Assembly (NCBI GenBank): GCA_900074885.1
Contig: FJUW01000012.1
Location: forward strand, 992,001 to 1,056,000
DNA: 64,000 bases
Source: Rhynchosporium graminicola
Taxonomy: Eukaryota > Ascomycota > Leotiomycetes > Helotiales > Ploettnerulaceae
Direction of reading: 5' to 3'
Made by a program: the position numbers and the translations under genes
Notes under the pieces: generated by a model
Database searches by the model: none
Seen by the model: only the letters and a program-made list of their open reading frames with translations
What the model was told of the DNA's origin: nothing
Part shown: piece after piece, positions 47,575 to 60,965 of the stretch
Layout: every line of letters begins with the position of its first letter
Numbering within the stretch: position 1 is the stretch's first letter

Positions 47575-48183
47575 TCAACCCTCAACCAAACCAGGCCACT
47601 TCTCCTTCAGATACTCGACAACAGCATCAGGTCCCTTCTCAACCTGCAATCCCTGAGGAATGGCCATCGTCTTAATACCAGGCACTGTTTCCTTTGCTAT
47701 CCTCAGAATCTCATCGCTCTCATCTTTTGTCCACATCGATGCACAAAACTTCAGAGTTCGTTAGCTTTTGTTTCCCAGCTAACATGTAGATGACTTGGGA
47801 CAAAAGAGTACAGATGATCTTGCTATGAGATGCTTCTCAAATTTCAGACTTGGAGAGAGTGATGTAAGTGTTCGGAAGTCGAATTTGAAATACCAAAACA
47901 TCAGGCTTATTCCTCTCACACATAGCCTTGACATCTTCTATTCCTATGCGGGTTCAACGTTAGTTTATACCCATTCTGTTTAGAGCAGATAGAAGCAAGA
48001 ACCAAAAGGTAAATTGTTGGAGAGGAAAGTTGGCATATGAAATAGAACCGTACTTTCAGCATTCTCAACATGCAAGATTGTGTATTCCTCCTTTACTTCC
48101 TCCACAACTCGGCCAACAAGCCGCTTCGCTCGCTCGGGTACTGTATTGACTGTGCACAATTTGAAAGGACCTTTGGGCACCAT
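47575..48183 (-). CDS. Small conserved fungal protein of unknown function, 117 residues
   Basis: Exons are 48054-48183, 47894-47943 and 47575-47748. It starts MVPKGPFKLCTVNTVPERAKRL, continues with IEDVKAMCERNKPDVLF joined to CASMWTKDES across the second splice, and ends with PGIKTMAIPQGLQVEKGPD and VVEYLKEKWP. The alternation of strands and helices (TVNT, YTILHV, PDVLF, IKTMAIP) suggests a small Rossmann- or CheY-like alpha/beta fold. Similar proteins occur widely in Pezizomycotina as far as I recall, without an assigned function. There is no signal peptide or membrane segment. Intron 2 (47749-47893) contains an in-frame stop soon after the donor, so an unspliced form would be truncated. The gene lies about 230 bp from the edge of RIP-mutated DNA. 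Confidence 0.85.
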
Positions 48184-48409
48184 TAGATCTGAAAATTATG
48201 TTAGAAAAAACTTATTCTTGAATGTGGAAAGGCTGTAAAAGAATAACAGCAAATTAGAATTGAAATGAGGATGTTATAGACGAGGTCTGGAGAAGTGGGG
48301 GAACTCACGCTTGACATGTGGGATATATAGCGGTAGATAACGAGTGGGTGTCTTATCTGAGATTTTAGCGTTTTTTCACAGGAAAAACCCAGGAACACTA
48401 GAATATTCA

Positions 48410-49132
48410 ATTATTAATAACTACTAATACAAATAACTATAATTTTTAGATATATACCCTATAGATATCCTAGATAATAGATATTAATATTTTAGAAAGA
48501 TATAAAAGGTTAAAGTAATAGTCGAAGATAAGTTTCCTTTACTACTACTTCAACTTAACTCTATAAAGCACGTGTCTACGTAGTAATATATAGTAACACT
48601 TTCTAGTAATAGTAAAAGCCTTATAATCTTTATTCTCCTACTTTAGAAACTTAATTCTAGGAAAGTCTAAAGTGCAAATTTTCTAGTAGATAGAGCTATA
48701 TATAATAACACCTAATAGTAATATATAAAGTCTCTATTTCACTCTTAGAATCTTTCCTAATTATTCTTCTAATAACTTAAAGCTAACTTAATATACCTAA
48801 CCTTAAGTATTATAATAGCTTATACTCTACTAGATTTTAATTATCTAGCGATAACTACTACTTTAATAGATATACCTAAAGAGAGAGATCGCTAAGAAAG
48901 CTAAAATCTCCTAAGAAGATAGAATACTAGTAATATACTAATAATAAAGATAAAAGGGACTAGAAGATCTCTATTATTAAAGATAAATCTTGCCTTATAG
49001 TTATTAAGTAAGAGCTTTTTCTAGTTAATAAAGTATAACTTTACCGGGATAAAGTAGATATCTGTAATAAGGAAGTAAAGGAGTAAGAGAAGGTTAAGGG
49101 GATATTTAGTATTAACCTAGGGAATACTATTA
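48410..49132. mobile_element. Left flank of TE2: older RIP-mutated transposon remnant
   Basis: From about 48410 the sequence changes abruptly to AT-rich DNA nearly free of CA and TG. It ends at the GAAAG target duplication of TE2 and should continue at 56920, so TE2 inserted into it. No domain was recognised and the element class is unknown. Confidence 0.6.
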
Positions 49133-49137
49133 GAAAG

Positions 49138-49405
49138 TGTGACGACAGCTCACCTGAATATCATATAAGAAGAAGGATAGATACTAGGGCCCAAGTTCAT
49201 AGGTATCCCGGCAGAACTAGTGTCCGACTTGGTATAGTATCGGGCTAGTACCGGCATATATATATAAGGTGCCTTATACTCTATCTCTCTTCTTCTTCCT
49301 TTCTTATCTTTTTGTTTCCTTTATAGTAGACTATATAAGATCGCTCTTAGCCTCCCTACTTGTTTATTCTTACTTATATACTACCTTAAGTCTTATATCG
49401 TTATA
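49138..49405 (+). repeat. TE2 5' LTR, 268 bp
   Basis: It starts TGTGACGACAGCTC and ends TCGTTATA (CA changed to TA). It has the same length as 56647-56914 and is nearly identical to it. GAAAG precedes it at 49133-49137. A TATATATATAAGG box at about 49256-49268 probably drives transcription. Confidence 0.93.
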
Positions 49406-49619
49406 TTAAATAAAAAGATCAAGATAGCCGGAGATAGCCTACTATAATATCTTACTACTAAGTTAGTTATTCGATAACTACTCGTATATAGCTAAGATAC
49501 TAGAGATCTCTCGGATAACTATAAATCAGGGTTTAATTTAGCTTATCGCAAATAGTATAATAGAGGAGGTCTTCGCTGATACTCCTTTAATAACCCCCTT
49601 AGTATAAAGGAATTATAGA

Positions 49620-51060
49620 TAGATTTTAAAGAAAGTATAATAAATACCTCGGAACTTTAACCTCTACGTATCGCCGCCGAAATAGCCCTAATATACCCCT
49701 TTTTAAGCTACTATTATAGCTCTTAACTAATAAACTAGAGACCTTTCTAGTTCTAGGGGAACTTAACGCGATCCCCCCTACTCTACCTCCGAACCTAATC
49801 TATTATACCTTTCCTTATCTTAAACGTCTCTTGCCCTAGAGAATATTAATACCTTATTAAGGAAGTACTAACTAAGAGGGAAAGGAAAACAAAAGCGAAA
49901 TTCACTAAGAGTATAATCGCTAAGTACTCTTACTACTACAGGTGACTCGAACCTGATCTATTCTCTCTTATAATAATTAGCAGAATAAGAGGAAAAGAAT
50001 AACTCTCTAGAAGATACTATAGATAGACTAATCTCTGCATAAGATAAGTTCCTTATAAAGGTCTCTCGCTTATCTTCAACTCTCTAACTAGAACTAATAC
50101 TATAATCTCCGCGTATAGCGGAGTTTAATAACCTAATAAACTCTATTCTGATACGTAGTACCGAGAGAGAGGATACTATTCCTAATAAACTATCTCTCTC
50201 TCCTAGCGCTAAATTAGTAGAGTCACGCCCTAGGAAGTCTTATCTTACTAAGAAGATCCTGCCTTTAGATAATAGATCGGACCTTACTTTCCTCTAATAG
50301 AGAGTATCGATACGAGACTAGCTAGCTGTAAACGCTAACTACTACCCTACGGACTTCTCCTAGTGCGTTCTCGTATAGGAGCTAGTTACTAGATTAGCTA
50401 AGAAGTATCTTACGCTTTAGTATCTCGCTAATAAGTTTAAAACTAGTAATAAAATAATCTCCTTATTAGAAGAGAACTTTCTTACTAGTTTAAAGGAAGA
50501 CGATTACTATAATGCTTTCTACTACCTGGAAATATAATAACCCGGCTATATACGCGAGACTTTCGCTAAGTTTCGTAGTCGATTTCAAAGCGCTACTATC
50601 TAAAGTAAAGTTAAAAAGAAGGAGTAGTTCTTCTATATATAAGATAAGATTATACTATTCTTACGCGCTTTAACTCTTATTATTAAACTAATATAAAATA
50701 AGGATTACGCTTCTATAGTTAGATCCTTACTTTCTTTTAATACTAAGCGTCGCTATAACTCAGAACGTACTTATCCCGAGAAAGCTACTACCTAGGTATA
50801 GTACTATAAGCCTACTATTACTACTATAACTACTACTAGTCCTACCTCTTACTAGTCCTTAAGCTTAGCTCCTCGATAAACTACTCTTATACTATATATA
50901 CGTACTTCTACCCTAGTATAAGCTAGTACTCTCTCCGCGCTAAAACGCCCTACTACCTCGACCGGAGAACCCTTTAAGTATTATAGTTATAGATAGCTCG
51001 GTTATATTAAGCTAGATTACCTTAACTTACCTAAGGTTTAATTAATTAACGAATTTCCGG
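49620..51060 (+). pseudogene. TE2 gag remnant with zinc knuckle
   Basis: At 50979-51020 the codons keep exact C-x2-C-x4-H-x4-C spacing, with TAT at the Cys and His positions, as RIP turns TGT or CAT into TAT. Upstream is a helical gag-like region. Nonsense codons run throughout. Confidence 0.75.
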
Positions 51061-51199
51061 AAGAGGATCAAGTAACTAAGGAAGTAGTAGAAGATATACC
51101 CTCCGAATCTGGATTAATACTAGAGAGAAACGATAAGGCCTAAGTAAAAACTCCTTCTTAAGTCTATATAAGTATAATCTCTCTAATCTAGACTTTAAC

Positions 51200-54100
51200 T
51201 CCTTAATAGGAGGTAAGTAATTCATATACTTAACTATAGTTAGTATAAATAGGTTAAGAGTCTCTATAAATAGCCTAATCGATACTAGAGCGAATAGTTA
51301 TCTATTTATTAATCGCACTCTTACCGGACGACTATTAGGGGCCCTTAGTATTAAAATCGAGCTACTGCCTTATTCTATTCTAATATATAGTTTCTAATAG
51401 TCTATTAGAACTTATATTACTTATTTTATACGTTTATACCTTTCTATTAACAGCAGGCGTATTTATAACTACCTTTTTATTCTCCTCGATTTAGGATAGT
51501 AAGATATAATTATTAGTATTAAATAAATATAATAATTTCAGGTTAAGCTAAATACGCTCTACTATAAGCTACTATAATCGGAACACTATCTAGCTACCCT
51601 CTGATACGATAAGGAGATAATTATAATTCTACTACCTCGTAAACCTAATATTAATTAATCTCACTAAATCGATACTAACGCGCAGGACTTAGCTATAAAC
51701 TAGCTAGACTAACGCCGATTATACTAAATAGTAGCGATATAGTATATTAATATATTATCCTTACTCTTTAACTTATTTCTGCTTATTACTAAGGAATCCG
51801 AACCCCTTTCCGCTCCGAATTCATCGAGAAAGGTAATTACGCCGAAAACTTAATATAAGTACTCCTCTTAACCTCAGAGGATCTAGAAACAAGTTCAGAT
51901 TTACTAAATTAGTACTATAGCTTTTTACTTTAATATAAAACGTAAAAGTTCCGAATTATTCTTTACTAGTATCTATAAGATAGACTACCTCTTATAAAAC
52001 CGTCTAAATAGCGACTCTCCTGAGGATCCCGATATCGAACGACTTATAGCCGAAAAGCTACTAGAATAGTATTATACTCTTAAGGAAGCCTTTTCTAAGC
52101 GGGATTCTAATATTCTTCTGCTATATTACTTATACGATTATAAAATTATTCTAGAAGAATTATTACCTAACGTATATTCGCCCTTATATTAGTAATCTAT
52201 AGACGAATTATAAGTAACTAAGGAGTATATTATAGAGAACTTAGATAAGGGATTCATCGAATCTAGCTAAAGTCCCTTTATATTACTTATACTATTTATT
52301 AAAAAGGCTGATAGAGGATTACGCTTCTATATTAACTATCGTAAGCTTAATACGATCACTCGAAAGGATTTATACTTAATACCCAGGATCGATAAGCTCT
52401 TAACTTATATATCTAAAGTAGTAATCTTTACTAAACTAGATATCCGGGTAGTATTTAATTATATCTATATAAACCCCGAATCAGAGGAGTATACTACCTT
52501 CCGAACCCGCTTCGGATCCTATAAATATAAAGTACTACCTTTTAGGCTTTATAATAGACCTAGTATATACTAGCGATATATAAATAATATACTACTAGAT
52601 TACCTAGATAATTTCTATATAGCTTATCTAGATAATATCCTTATATACTCGGAAACGCTCTAGGAATATAAGGAATATATCAAATTAGTACTACGATACT
52701 TAATAGATACTAGACTTTAGGTAAATATTAAGAAAAGCGAATTCTATATTACTCGGACTAAATACCTCGGATATATCGTTACTACTAACAGAATTAAGCT
52801 AGATCCCGAGAAAGTAATACTATTAGTAGACTAGAAGTACCCCGAAACGGTAATAGCTATGAAATCCTTCCTAAGCTTCTATAGGTTCTACTGTCAATTT
52901 ATTCGGAATTTCGGCTTTATCGCTAAACCTCTCTTAGTGCTCACTCGGCCTATAGTACTATAGAATTTCACTAATAATTACAAGAAGTCCTTCGACGATT
53001 TATATTAATAGCTACTATTAGTATAGAAACTATACTATTTCGACCCTGAATTATAGACTAAACTAGAAACTAATACTTCTAATAGTATAATAGCTAGAGT
53101 TATCTTCTAATTATATAAAGATAACTAGTAGTATCTAATTAGATTCTACTCTTATATTCTTAATAGATATGAACTAAACTAGGAGATCTATAATAAGGAG
53201 CTATACGCTATTATTAAGTCTTTCCGGAAATAGAAACTAGAACTTATATCTCTATAATACTATACCAGCGTATATACGGACTATCGATCCTTAGAATACT
53301 TTATAACTACTAAGGTCCTAACTAGTAAGTAAGCTAGATAGATAGAATTCCTTTCCGAATTTAACTTTTAAATTATATATATACTTAGTAAAGATAACGC
53401 TAAAGCTAATATCCTTAGCTATAAGGAATAAGATCTAAGGATATAGGAATAATAGAAATAAGATAGTAGATCTCGGGTTTTATTACCTCTAGATTACTTA
53501 GACCTTAGGATTAACGCGGAACTAGCTAAGTATTATATCGATTAAATCAGTTATATATACCTAATATCGCTAAGGACTAATACGCTACTAGAACCCGTAT
53601 ATAATTCCTTTAATTTAATCGAGAAGTTATATTAATTTAACTAAGAATTATTCTCTAATAAATAGAATATATTAGGAGATAGCTATACTATTAATAATAG
53701 TTTACTACTTTATAATAGTTATCTATACGTATAACGCTATACCCTACTATATATCTATTTAATTAGCGAAGTCCACGATTAAGTTTCCTCTACTTATCTA
53801 AATACTCGTAAGACTACTGAAATAATTTCTACTTATTACTACTAGAAAGGACTTATATCGGATATAAAATAGTACACTTGTAATTACTACCTCTATTAGT
53901 ACTCTCATCCGAAGTAAACGAAATAGTAAGGATTCCTATACTTATTACTAGTACTTAGCTACCCTATATAGCACCTAGCTATAGATTTTAAGGACTTCCC
54001 GCTTAATAACTAAGGATTTAATAAGATATTAGTATTTATTAACTGCCTAAGGAAGGACTCTATATCGATACTATGCTACTGTAATATCGATACCCGCGAG

Positions 54101-55065
54101 ATAGTGATATTATTTATCTAATAGATATATCGTTTCGGATATACTCTTAAGTTAATTATATCCGACCGAGGAGCTTAGTTAGTCTTATCCTTCTAGTAAG
54201 AGTTTTATTATATAATTAGAGTTAAAGTTAAGCTCTCTACCTCTTTTTACTAGTAAACTAATAGATAAATAGAGATTATAAATTAGTATATTAACTAATA
54301 CCTTAGACCTTTTATTAATTACTACTAGAGTAACTAGGGCGAACTACTACTGATAATAGACCGCGCCTAAGTAACCCTGCCTTATAACTCTATCGGTATA
54401 GCGCTATATACCCTTAAATATAGTATACTACTACGGAATAGCTAAGACTAGAAGTAACTTACCGGATTAATACTATAAGAGAAGCTTAACTATACTAATA
54501 CTAAATCCTTAGCTAAACGTGCTAAATCCGCTATCGAGGTTATAAAAGCTAATATACTAGCTACCTAGTATAAGATAAGCGCCGTAACTGACCCGAAACA
54601 GCGTAATATTAACTAGGAAGTTAGAGATAAGGTATTTCTCTTTATAAGGAACCTTAAGAATTACTAGCTAAGTAAGAAGCTATCTAATCTCTAGGTAAGA
54701 CTATATTAGGTCTTAGCTAAGATCAGATACTCCTATAAGCTAGATTTACCCCCGGGATCTTCTATATATAATATATTCGCTTCCGAATTACTCTTTAAGG
54801 ACCCGGATAACCTATTACTAGGCTAGGAGTTACTAAACCTACCCCCGGAGGTTATCGCTACTTAAGAAGAGTAAGAGTTATAAGATATACTTAATATATA
54901 GCTCCTAAGAGGTAATCTAAAGTATTAAGTTAGCTAGCTAAGCTACGACCCGGACCTAACTTAGTATAACGCTTCTGACTTAATAAGTACTCCGTATAAG
55001 CTCAGAGACTTCTATGCTACTAACTTAAGTAAACCTAGACCTCCGCGTAAACTAGATCAGTAGAT
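51200..55065 (+). pseudogene. TE2 pol remnant: protease, RT, RNase H, integrase, chromodomain
   Basis: The protease shows L-I-D-T-R-A-N (from DTGA) at about 51275-51295. The RT runs from about 52260 to 52950 with FYINYRKLN, VIFTKLDI and Y-L-D-N-I-L-I-Y-S at 52624 (from YLDD). The RNase H block TDYRSLEYF is near 53280. Integrase has IDFKDF near 53975, IISDRG near 54160 and QTNRQIE near 54250, matching the three acidic catalytic positions. A chromodomain-like block (LKYQVS...YNASDLI...LRDFYA) ends near 55060. Many Trp and Gln positions are stops, so no protein can be made. Confidence 0.88.
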
Positions 55066-56640
55066 TAAGGCCTAAGAAGATAGAATAGATAACTATAGTC
55101 ACTTAGAGGATAATAAGCTATTATAGTTACTAGTATTAGAATTTATTACTAGGAATAATCCCCTGATTATACTTTATAATAACGCTATATCTAAAACTCT
55201 ACTTCTTTAATTACTTTCACTTTACTAGCTTTCTCCCCTAAGTCCTCCGGAGCTTCTAGTAAATCTAGAATATCTAGAACTAGAACTACTATATCTAACT
55301 CCTTACTTAAATCTACTAATATAGCTCTAGTAGTAGACTAAGTATAATAGCTAATCCTATAAGCTTTCTTCTTTAGAGAGAGTCCGGGAGTATCTAGATC
55401 CGACGCTATCTCTAAACTAGAAAGCAAATTCCTCTTTCCCTTAGCGTTAGATATTATAGCTTTAAATATAGCTTTCTTTATAAATTCCCGTATAATACTA
55501 TTTAATTCTTTCGTCTGCTTTAATACTATTTCGGCTATTAACTTAGACTCCGCTAAATCGACTATTAGAAGATCTAAATCCTATATCGTATTAGTATCGT
55601 ACTAGTATCTAAGGGTTTAAGATCGTAACTTACTACTTTAATAAACTCTAACTCCTTAAATACTTTCTTTATAGAACGCCTTAAAACTTAAGTCTCTACT
55701 AATTATATAGTAATAATCTCTAATATAATAGTAAGAGTAGTAGATTTCGCAAGATAATAAATCCGATTAATAGCCTTATAAGCAGCTACGATACTACTCT
55801 AATTTAGCTCCGTGTCCTTAGCTTTACTACTAGAAAGTAAACCGAATAAAATAATATACTTCGTATTAACGTAATCAGGTAACTATAACGCGTTAGTATA
55901 TATAACTACGTTTATATTTAAGTAACTTATATACTTATAACTACTCTTTAACGCTGAATAATACTTATAAAGCTTAGAGTTAAGCTTATTAAATAAGTAT
56001 AAGAGTTCTAAAATAAGAGTATTATTATATTTTATCTTAAGGAAAGCGCGAATATATCGTAGGTAATATATATAATACGCCGCCGAAAGAGTACTAGTAG
56101 GAACTAGTAAAAGTACTATAGGAGTTAGTGTTATAGATCCGTGAAACCCCTATACTATACTTGAGGACTATCCCTAAAACTAAGATAAGAAACTTACTTA
56201 TATTAAGAGAAGAGTTAATTAGGTCGATTAATATATAAGATTATAGCAGACTACTATAGTAGTTAGTAACGATACCTACTATAGGAGCTATATCGCAGTC
56301 TAAGGAGAGTAAACTTATAAGTTAAAGTAGTTATCGCGGTTAAAAAGGAAAAGCTCTAATATTAATAAACCCCTTCCTTTATATACCCTACGCCCTACTT
56401 AAACTCGATTCCTACTATAAACAGATAAAGTAAATACCGCTTACCGCCCGATTTAGAAGCTACGACTAATATAGCACTATTATAGCGATATAACTAGTTA
56501 GAACTTAATAAAGAATTTACTACTACTAAAGAGCAGCTAGCGCTTATTACGCGAATATCGACGAAAATAGTTATAATAAAGACTAATTCTAGTATAAACT
56601 ATAACCTTCCGAGCTTAGGGTTAAGCTCTTCTTAGGGGGG
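55065..56640 (+). other. TE2 3' region after the chromodomain
   Basis: About 1.6 kb of RIP-mutated DNA lies between the pol end and the polypurine tract at about 56634-56646. A plus-strand frame continues in patches (for example PLSPPELLVNLEYLELELL near 55250) but is not recognised. It may be the 3' part of pol or a non-coding tail. Confidence 0.4.
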
Positions 56641-56646
56641 GGGTAA

Positions 56647-56914
56647 TATGACAATAGCTCACCTGAATATCATATAAGAAGAAGGATAGATACTAAGGCC
56701 TAAGTTCACAGGTATCCCGGCAGAACTAGTGTCCGACTCGGTATAGTATCGGGCTAGTACCGGCATATGTATATAAGGTGCCTTGCACTCTATCTCTCTT
56801 CTTCTTCCTTCCTTATCTTTTTATTTCCTTCGTAGTAGACTATATAAGATCGCTCTTAGCCTCCCTACTCGTTTATTCTTGCTTGTATACCGCCTTGAGT
56901 CTTATGTCGTTACA
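56647..56914 (+). repeat. TE2 3' LTR, 268 bp
   Basis: It is the partner of 49138-49405, starting TATGACAATAGC (TG changed to TA) and ending GTCGTTACA. This copy keeps the CA end and is followed by GAAAG. Confidence 0.93.
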
Positions 56915-56919
56915 GAAAG

Positions 56920-59516
56920 ACTCTGATCTTAGTCTACTTTATCGAAGTACTTCTAGTAAAACTAATACTTATTAGTAATCTTACTAAAGTCGACCTAGAC
57001 TTATCAATACCCTTCCCTACCTCCTAGTCTATCGATATATTTATTCGCTAAGCTCTAGAGAATAAGAAGATTCTATTTATAAGAGATTATAAAGATATTA
57101 TCAATAAGGAGCTTATCTTAGATAGTACTTAGGAGTATTATATTAGGATATAGGAAAATAGCCTACTTACCTAGGAAGATATTTCTAGTAAGAGTATTAT
57201 ACTCTAATATATTATCGATACTTAACTAGTAAAAGCTAGTAAATAGCCTTCTCTTCCTATTTATATTATAGTTCTATAGAAAGAGAAAGTTAAAGAGGGG
57301 AATAGAAAGAAAAAGGAGTATAAGAAAGGGGGGTTAATACTAAATATAGAGCCTAGGGAGAAAAGGAGATAGAAAGTAAGTTCATAAGCTATAGTAGTAA
57401 AAAGAGTTCCTACTAGAGTAAAGTTAGAAGTAATAAAGAAAGTAATAGTTAAGATAAAGAAAGCTATAAAGGAAAAGATCTAGACTAAAGATATTAAGGA
57501 TAAGAAGGAGATATAAATTAAAGATATAGAAGCTAAAGAAGATCAGGATATAAGTTTAATAGAAGAAGAAGATAATAGTAGCTTAGACCTAGACCTTTCT
57601 GATCTAGTATTAGTTTCTACCGGAGTTACTATAAGGAGAAGTTCAAGGAGAACTATTAAGACGCTAGCGAAGTTAAAAGAATAAGTTTTATTATATAGTT
57701 TATTTTATTTCTTTTATTTAGTATCTCTTTAATAGTAATACTAGATAGTAATATATTAGTTAATAAGAAGTTATTAAATAGAAAAAAAAAATAATAAGTA
57801 GAAAATTAAATAAAAAACTTTTTAATAAAGAAGACTTTTTAATAGTAATAGTAAATAGTAATATAGTAACTTCAGAAACATAATTTAGAGCTTATCTCTA
57901 GTATCTCTATTACTATTATTATCTGAACTACTCTCTCTTTTAAAGTCTTTCTCACTAGCTAAGTTTACTAAGGTATTATACCGACTTACTAGAATTTCAA
58001 TTCCAATAGTAATAAACTCTGCCCCTATTACTTCTAATATCTGAACTCCCCTTAAATATCTCTCTTTCAGTTTAATAACTTCTCTAGTAAGTTCCTAAAT
58101 ATAAAGCTCTTCTCTTAAGAGTATATAGACTTACTTATAAGGCTGATCTGGACTAAGAGTAAGATTCCCTAAATCATACTTAATACTATAACTCTAAACT
58201 ACTCTTTTATATATCTCTTATACCTTAGGAGTTAAAAACCCCTGATTATTATACTATTTGAACTTCTCTTTAAACTCTTTCAAGAGATATAGATTAGCTA
58301 GCCAGGTATAGTTTTTTATACTCTATTCAGAGTATAAGTAGAGTTCTATAGGAGATCGGCCAGATAATAGGTAGTCCTCTCGAGACTTTTACTTTCGGAT
58401 TAGTATTTTATTATAAATAGTAATTATTTATCGAAATAACCTCCTTAATTACTCTATATATAAGAACTATAATACTATTATATTATATTTAGACTTATTA
58501 AATAGATTTCTCTTCTCTAAATCCCTAAAGTACTCTATCTACTGATTTATAAACTAGTTAATTAGAGTCCTCTAGAACCTCTTAATTCTCTAGTTTCTTA
58601 TTAATATACTAAAAGCTAGTACTTTAGTAATAGTAATATCAGGCTTTTCCTCCTATCTAAACCGGAATTATATAGCCCCTAATAACTTAGTCTCTTTCCC
58701 CTTATCTACACGTATAGCTTTTAGAAACCTAAACTCTTTTACTATATAGAGATAGAATCTACTAACTATAATTTAAGTTCTATTAGAAAAACTAATAAAG
58801 AAGCTAAAGATACAGCGACTATAACTATCTATAATACTATAGATCTGAAAGCTAAAGCGAGAGAGTTTATTATACTTATTAATAGACTAAATTCTATTTA
58901 GACCTTTAACTATAAACCTTCGACGGAGCCTTAGGGCATTAAGTGACCTTACTTATATAGTAACAAGATCTAGTTAGAGAAGTAGATCCTATATAGTATA
59001 CTTTAGTAGAGTTATTTAGTAATGAACTCTTAAATAAGTAGTAACTTTTCAGTACCTCAATTATATAAGAAGATTATTCTTCATATTATAAAGCATAATA
59101 TAAGAAGTATACTATAAAAGCTCTAGTATAACTTCTAGAGCTTTATTCTTATAAGAGAGATAAAAGTAAGCGCGGATCCGTCGAAGTTACTAGTCTTATA
59201 GCTTAGGGAACCCCTCAAATTCTACTAAATAATAGAGCATATTCTTATGCTTTATATTATTATTATATAATTAAGAAATCTTATTTAAAAGTCTCTTATT
59301 TACTAAGTATTTATTCAGCTTTTAAGGAGTATCTCCCTAAAGCTTTAGCTTTCTATAGAAAATTACCTTTCTATCTTTTATATTAGTATAAAAATCTTAG
59401 ATTATTAGAATAGACTTATAAAGTAATTAATCCTTTCTCTAATATAACTCTTCTTACTTCTAGTAAAGGAAGTTTACAAGTAAAATATAAGTTATAGATC
59501 TCTTCTTTATATTAAT
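56920..59516. mobile_element. Right flank of TE2: older RIP-mutated transposon remnants
   Basis: This continues the transposon split by TE2, probably together with a second remnant. On the plus strand at about 57280-57684, a frame rich in Lys and Glu ends IRRSSRRTIKTLAKLKE, a tail resembling those of some DNA transposases. On the minus strand at about 57890-58440, a second frame is readable (LRGVQILEVIGAEFITIGIE). At 59180-59510 a further plus-strand frame (NRAYSYALYYYYIIKKSYL) occurs. None of the families is recognised and all frames carry RIP stops. Confidence 0.5.
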
Positions 59517-60763
59517 TGTGACGACTAGTCAAATTGGAGGTTTAGAGGTTTCCCCCTATTAGTGGAAACACTTACTACTAAGCGAGATTACACGAGTAGA
59601 GTTTAGGGGCCCCTTTTTATATATATACTTCCCTTCTCTCTCTACTTCTTCACTCCTTAGTTATAGATTCTAAGTTAATTCTTATTACTTCATATTCTAT
59701 ATAATATAAAGTCTTACCTATTAGGTAATACGTAAGACCTTTCTAGAGTAAGCGTTATATTATCTATAACTCTTTTATCTACGTCTAGGAAGATAGTAAA
59801 TATCTACTTATATTATATCTCTATGCCTAGAGCTACTAAACGCAGGAGACTACGCTATATAGAGAAGGCTTATACTAAGTATAAACTTAAAGAATAGCAC
59901 CTAAATAGAAGTAACTTAAGTCCGATAAATCGATAACTAGTTCTCTAACTCCCTCTACTTCTACTTATTCTTCAGCGACTCGTAATACTCGCTATAATCC
60001 ACCCCTCTCTATAGTAGAGAGTGCTCGCGATAACGCCTTATCCGAGTTAAGCTCTCTAACTCCTATTATAATTAACGAACTCACTGAGTTGCTAAACCTC
60101 CCTGATAATACCCTTATAGTAATAGTAACTATAAGTAACTTATAGGAAGACCGCGCTCACTAGCTATAAGAGGCAGAGAGAAGACTTACAGAGGAGAGAT
60201 AATTAAATATAGACCTATCTGCAGAGCTATGTTAGTTACGGGACGAGTTCCGGGAACTATACTAGTTAACTACCTAGCGTTCTATTAAGTCTATATTATT
60301 TAATAACGTTTAATCGCGTATAATACCGCTGCACTTAATTAAAGAAGATAATACTACTCCTACGCCTAATAATCGCTATCGAGAATAATCTACTAGAGGA
60401 ATATTATTAATATTATACGCTACGCGTATTAAGAAGATCCCGAACCTTCTAAATAAGCTCTCTAATAGAATCGACTACTCTCTAAAACTCTAGGAAGTAT
60501 AGATACGTAACGCCCTCTAGCGCTACTCTAGCTACTTCCTTAACGAAGATTACTATAAAGATTAGTTACTTAATCAAACGGAAGGAATAGCTAGAACTTA
60601 CCTAGAACCCTTATTCTTAGAACTAGAATATAACGAGGAAGGTAATATAATCGATTCACTTGATATAATCACTTAACTCGTCTCCTTCTTATCGAATCCA
60701 TATAACTAACAAACTATAAGAGCTAGCTACTTAGCGCTAAAGATAGATTATAAGTAGACCTTC

Positions 60764-60965
60764 TGTGACGGCGCATGGTATACGTGGCAGATACGGGCCA
60801 GTATCGGTGCCTTAGGCATACCCTCCTTATATATATAGAAGGTGCAGACTCCTTCAGAGCTCTATATCTTTCTGTTTCCTTCGTACTAGACTATATAAGA
60901 TCGCTCTTAGCCTCCCTACTTGTTTATTCTTACTTATATACCGCCTTAAGTCTTATATCGTTATA
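60764..60965 (+). repeat. TE3 5' LTR, 202 bp
   Basis: It starts TGTGACGGCGCATGG and ends TCGTTATA, matching 62750-62951 at the same length. CCTTC at 60759-60763 is the left target duplication. The last 100 bp closely match the end of the TE2 LTR. Confidence 0.93.

Larger units (their letters stand above)
49138..56914 (+). mobile_element. TE2: full-length RIP-mutated Ty3/gypsy chromovirus, 7.8 kb
   Basis: Two 268-bp LTRs are flanked by GAAAG target duplications (49133-49137 and 56915-56919). A G-rich polypurine tract ending GGGGTAA abuts the 3' LTR. The order is gag with zinc knuckle, protease, RT, RNase H, integrase and chromodomain, all on the plus strand. Stops of RIP type break all frames. 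About 1.5 kb after the chromodomain has no recognised content. The start of the internal region, TTAAATAAAAAGATC, has no TGG, so primer binding to a tRNA 3' end is not evident. Its LTR is related to that of TE3. Confidence 0.93.
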
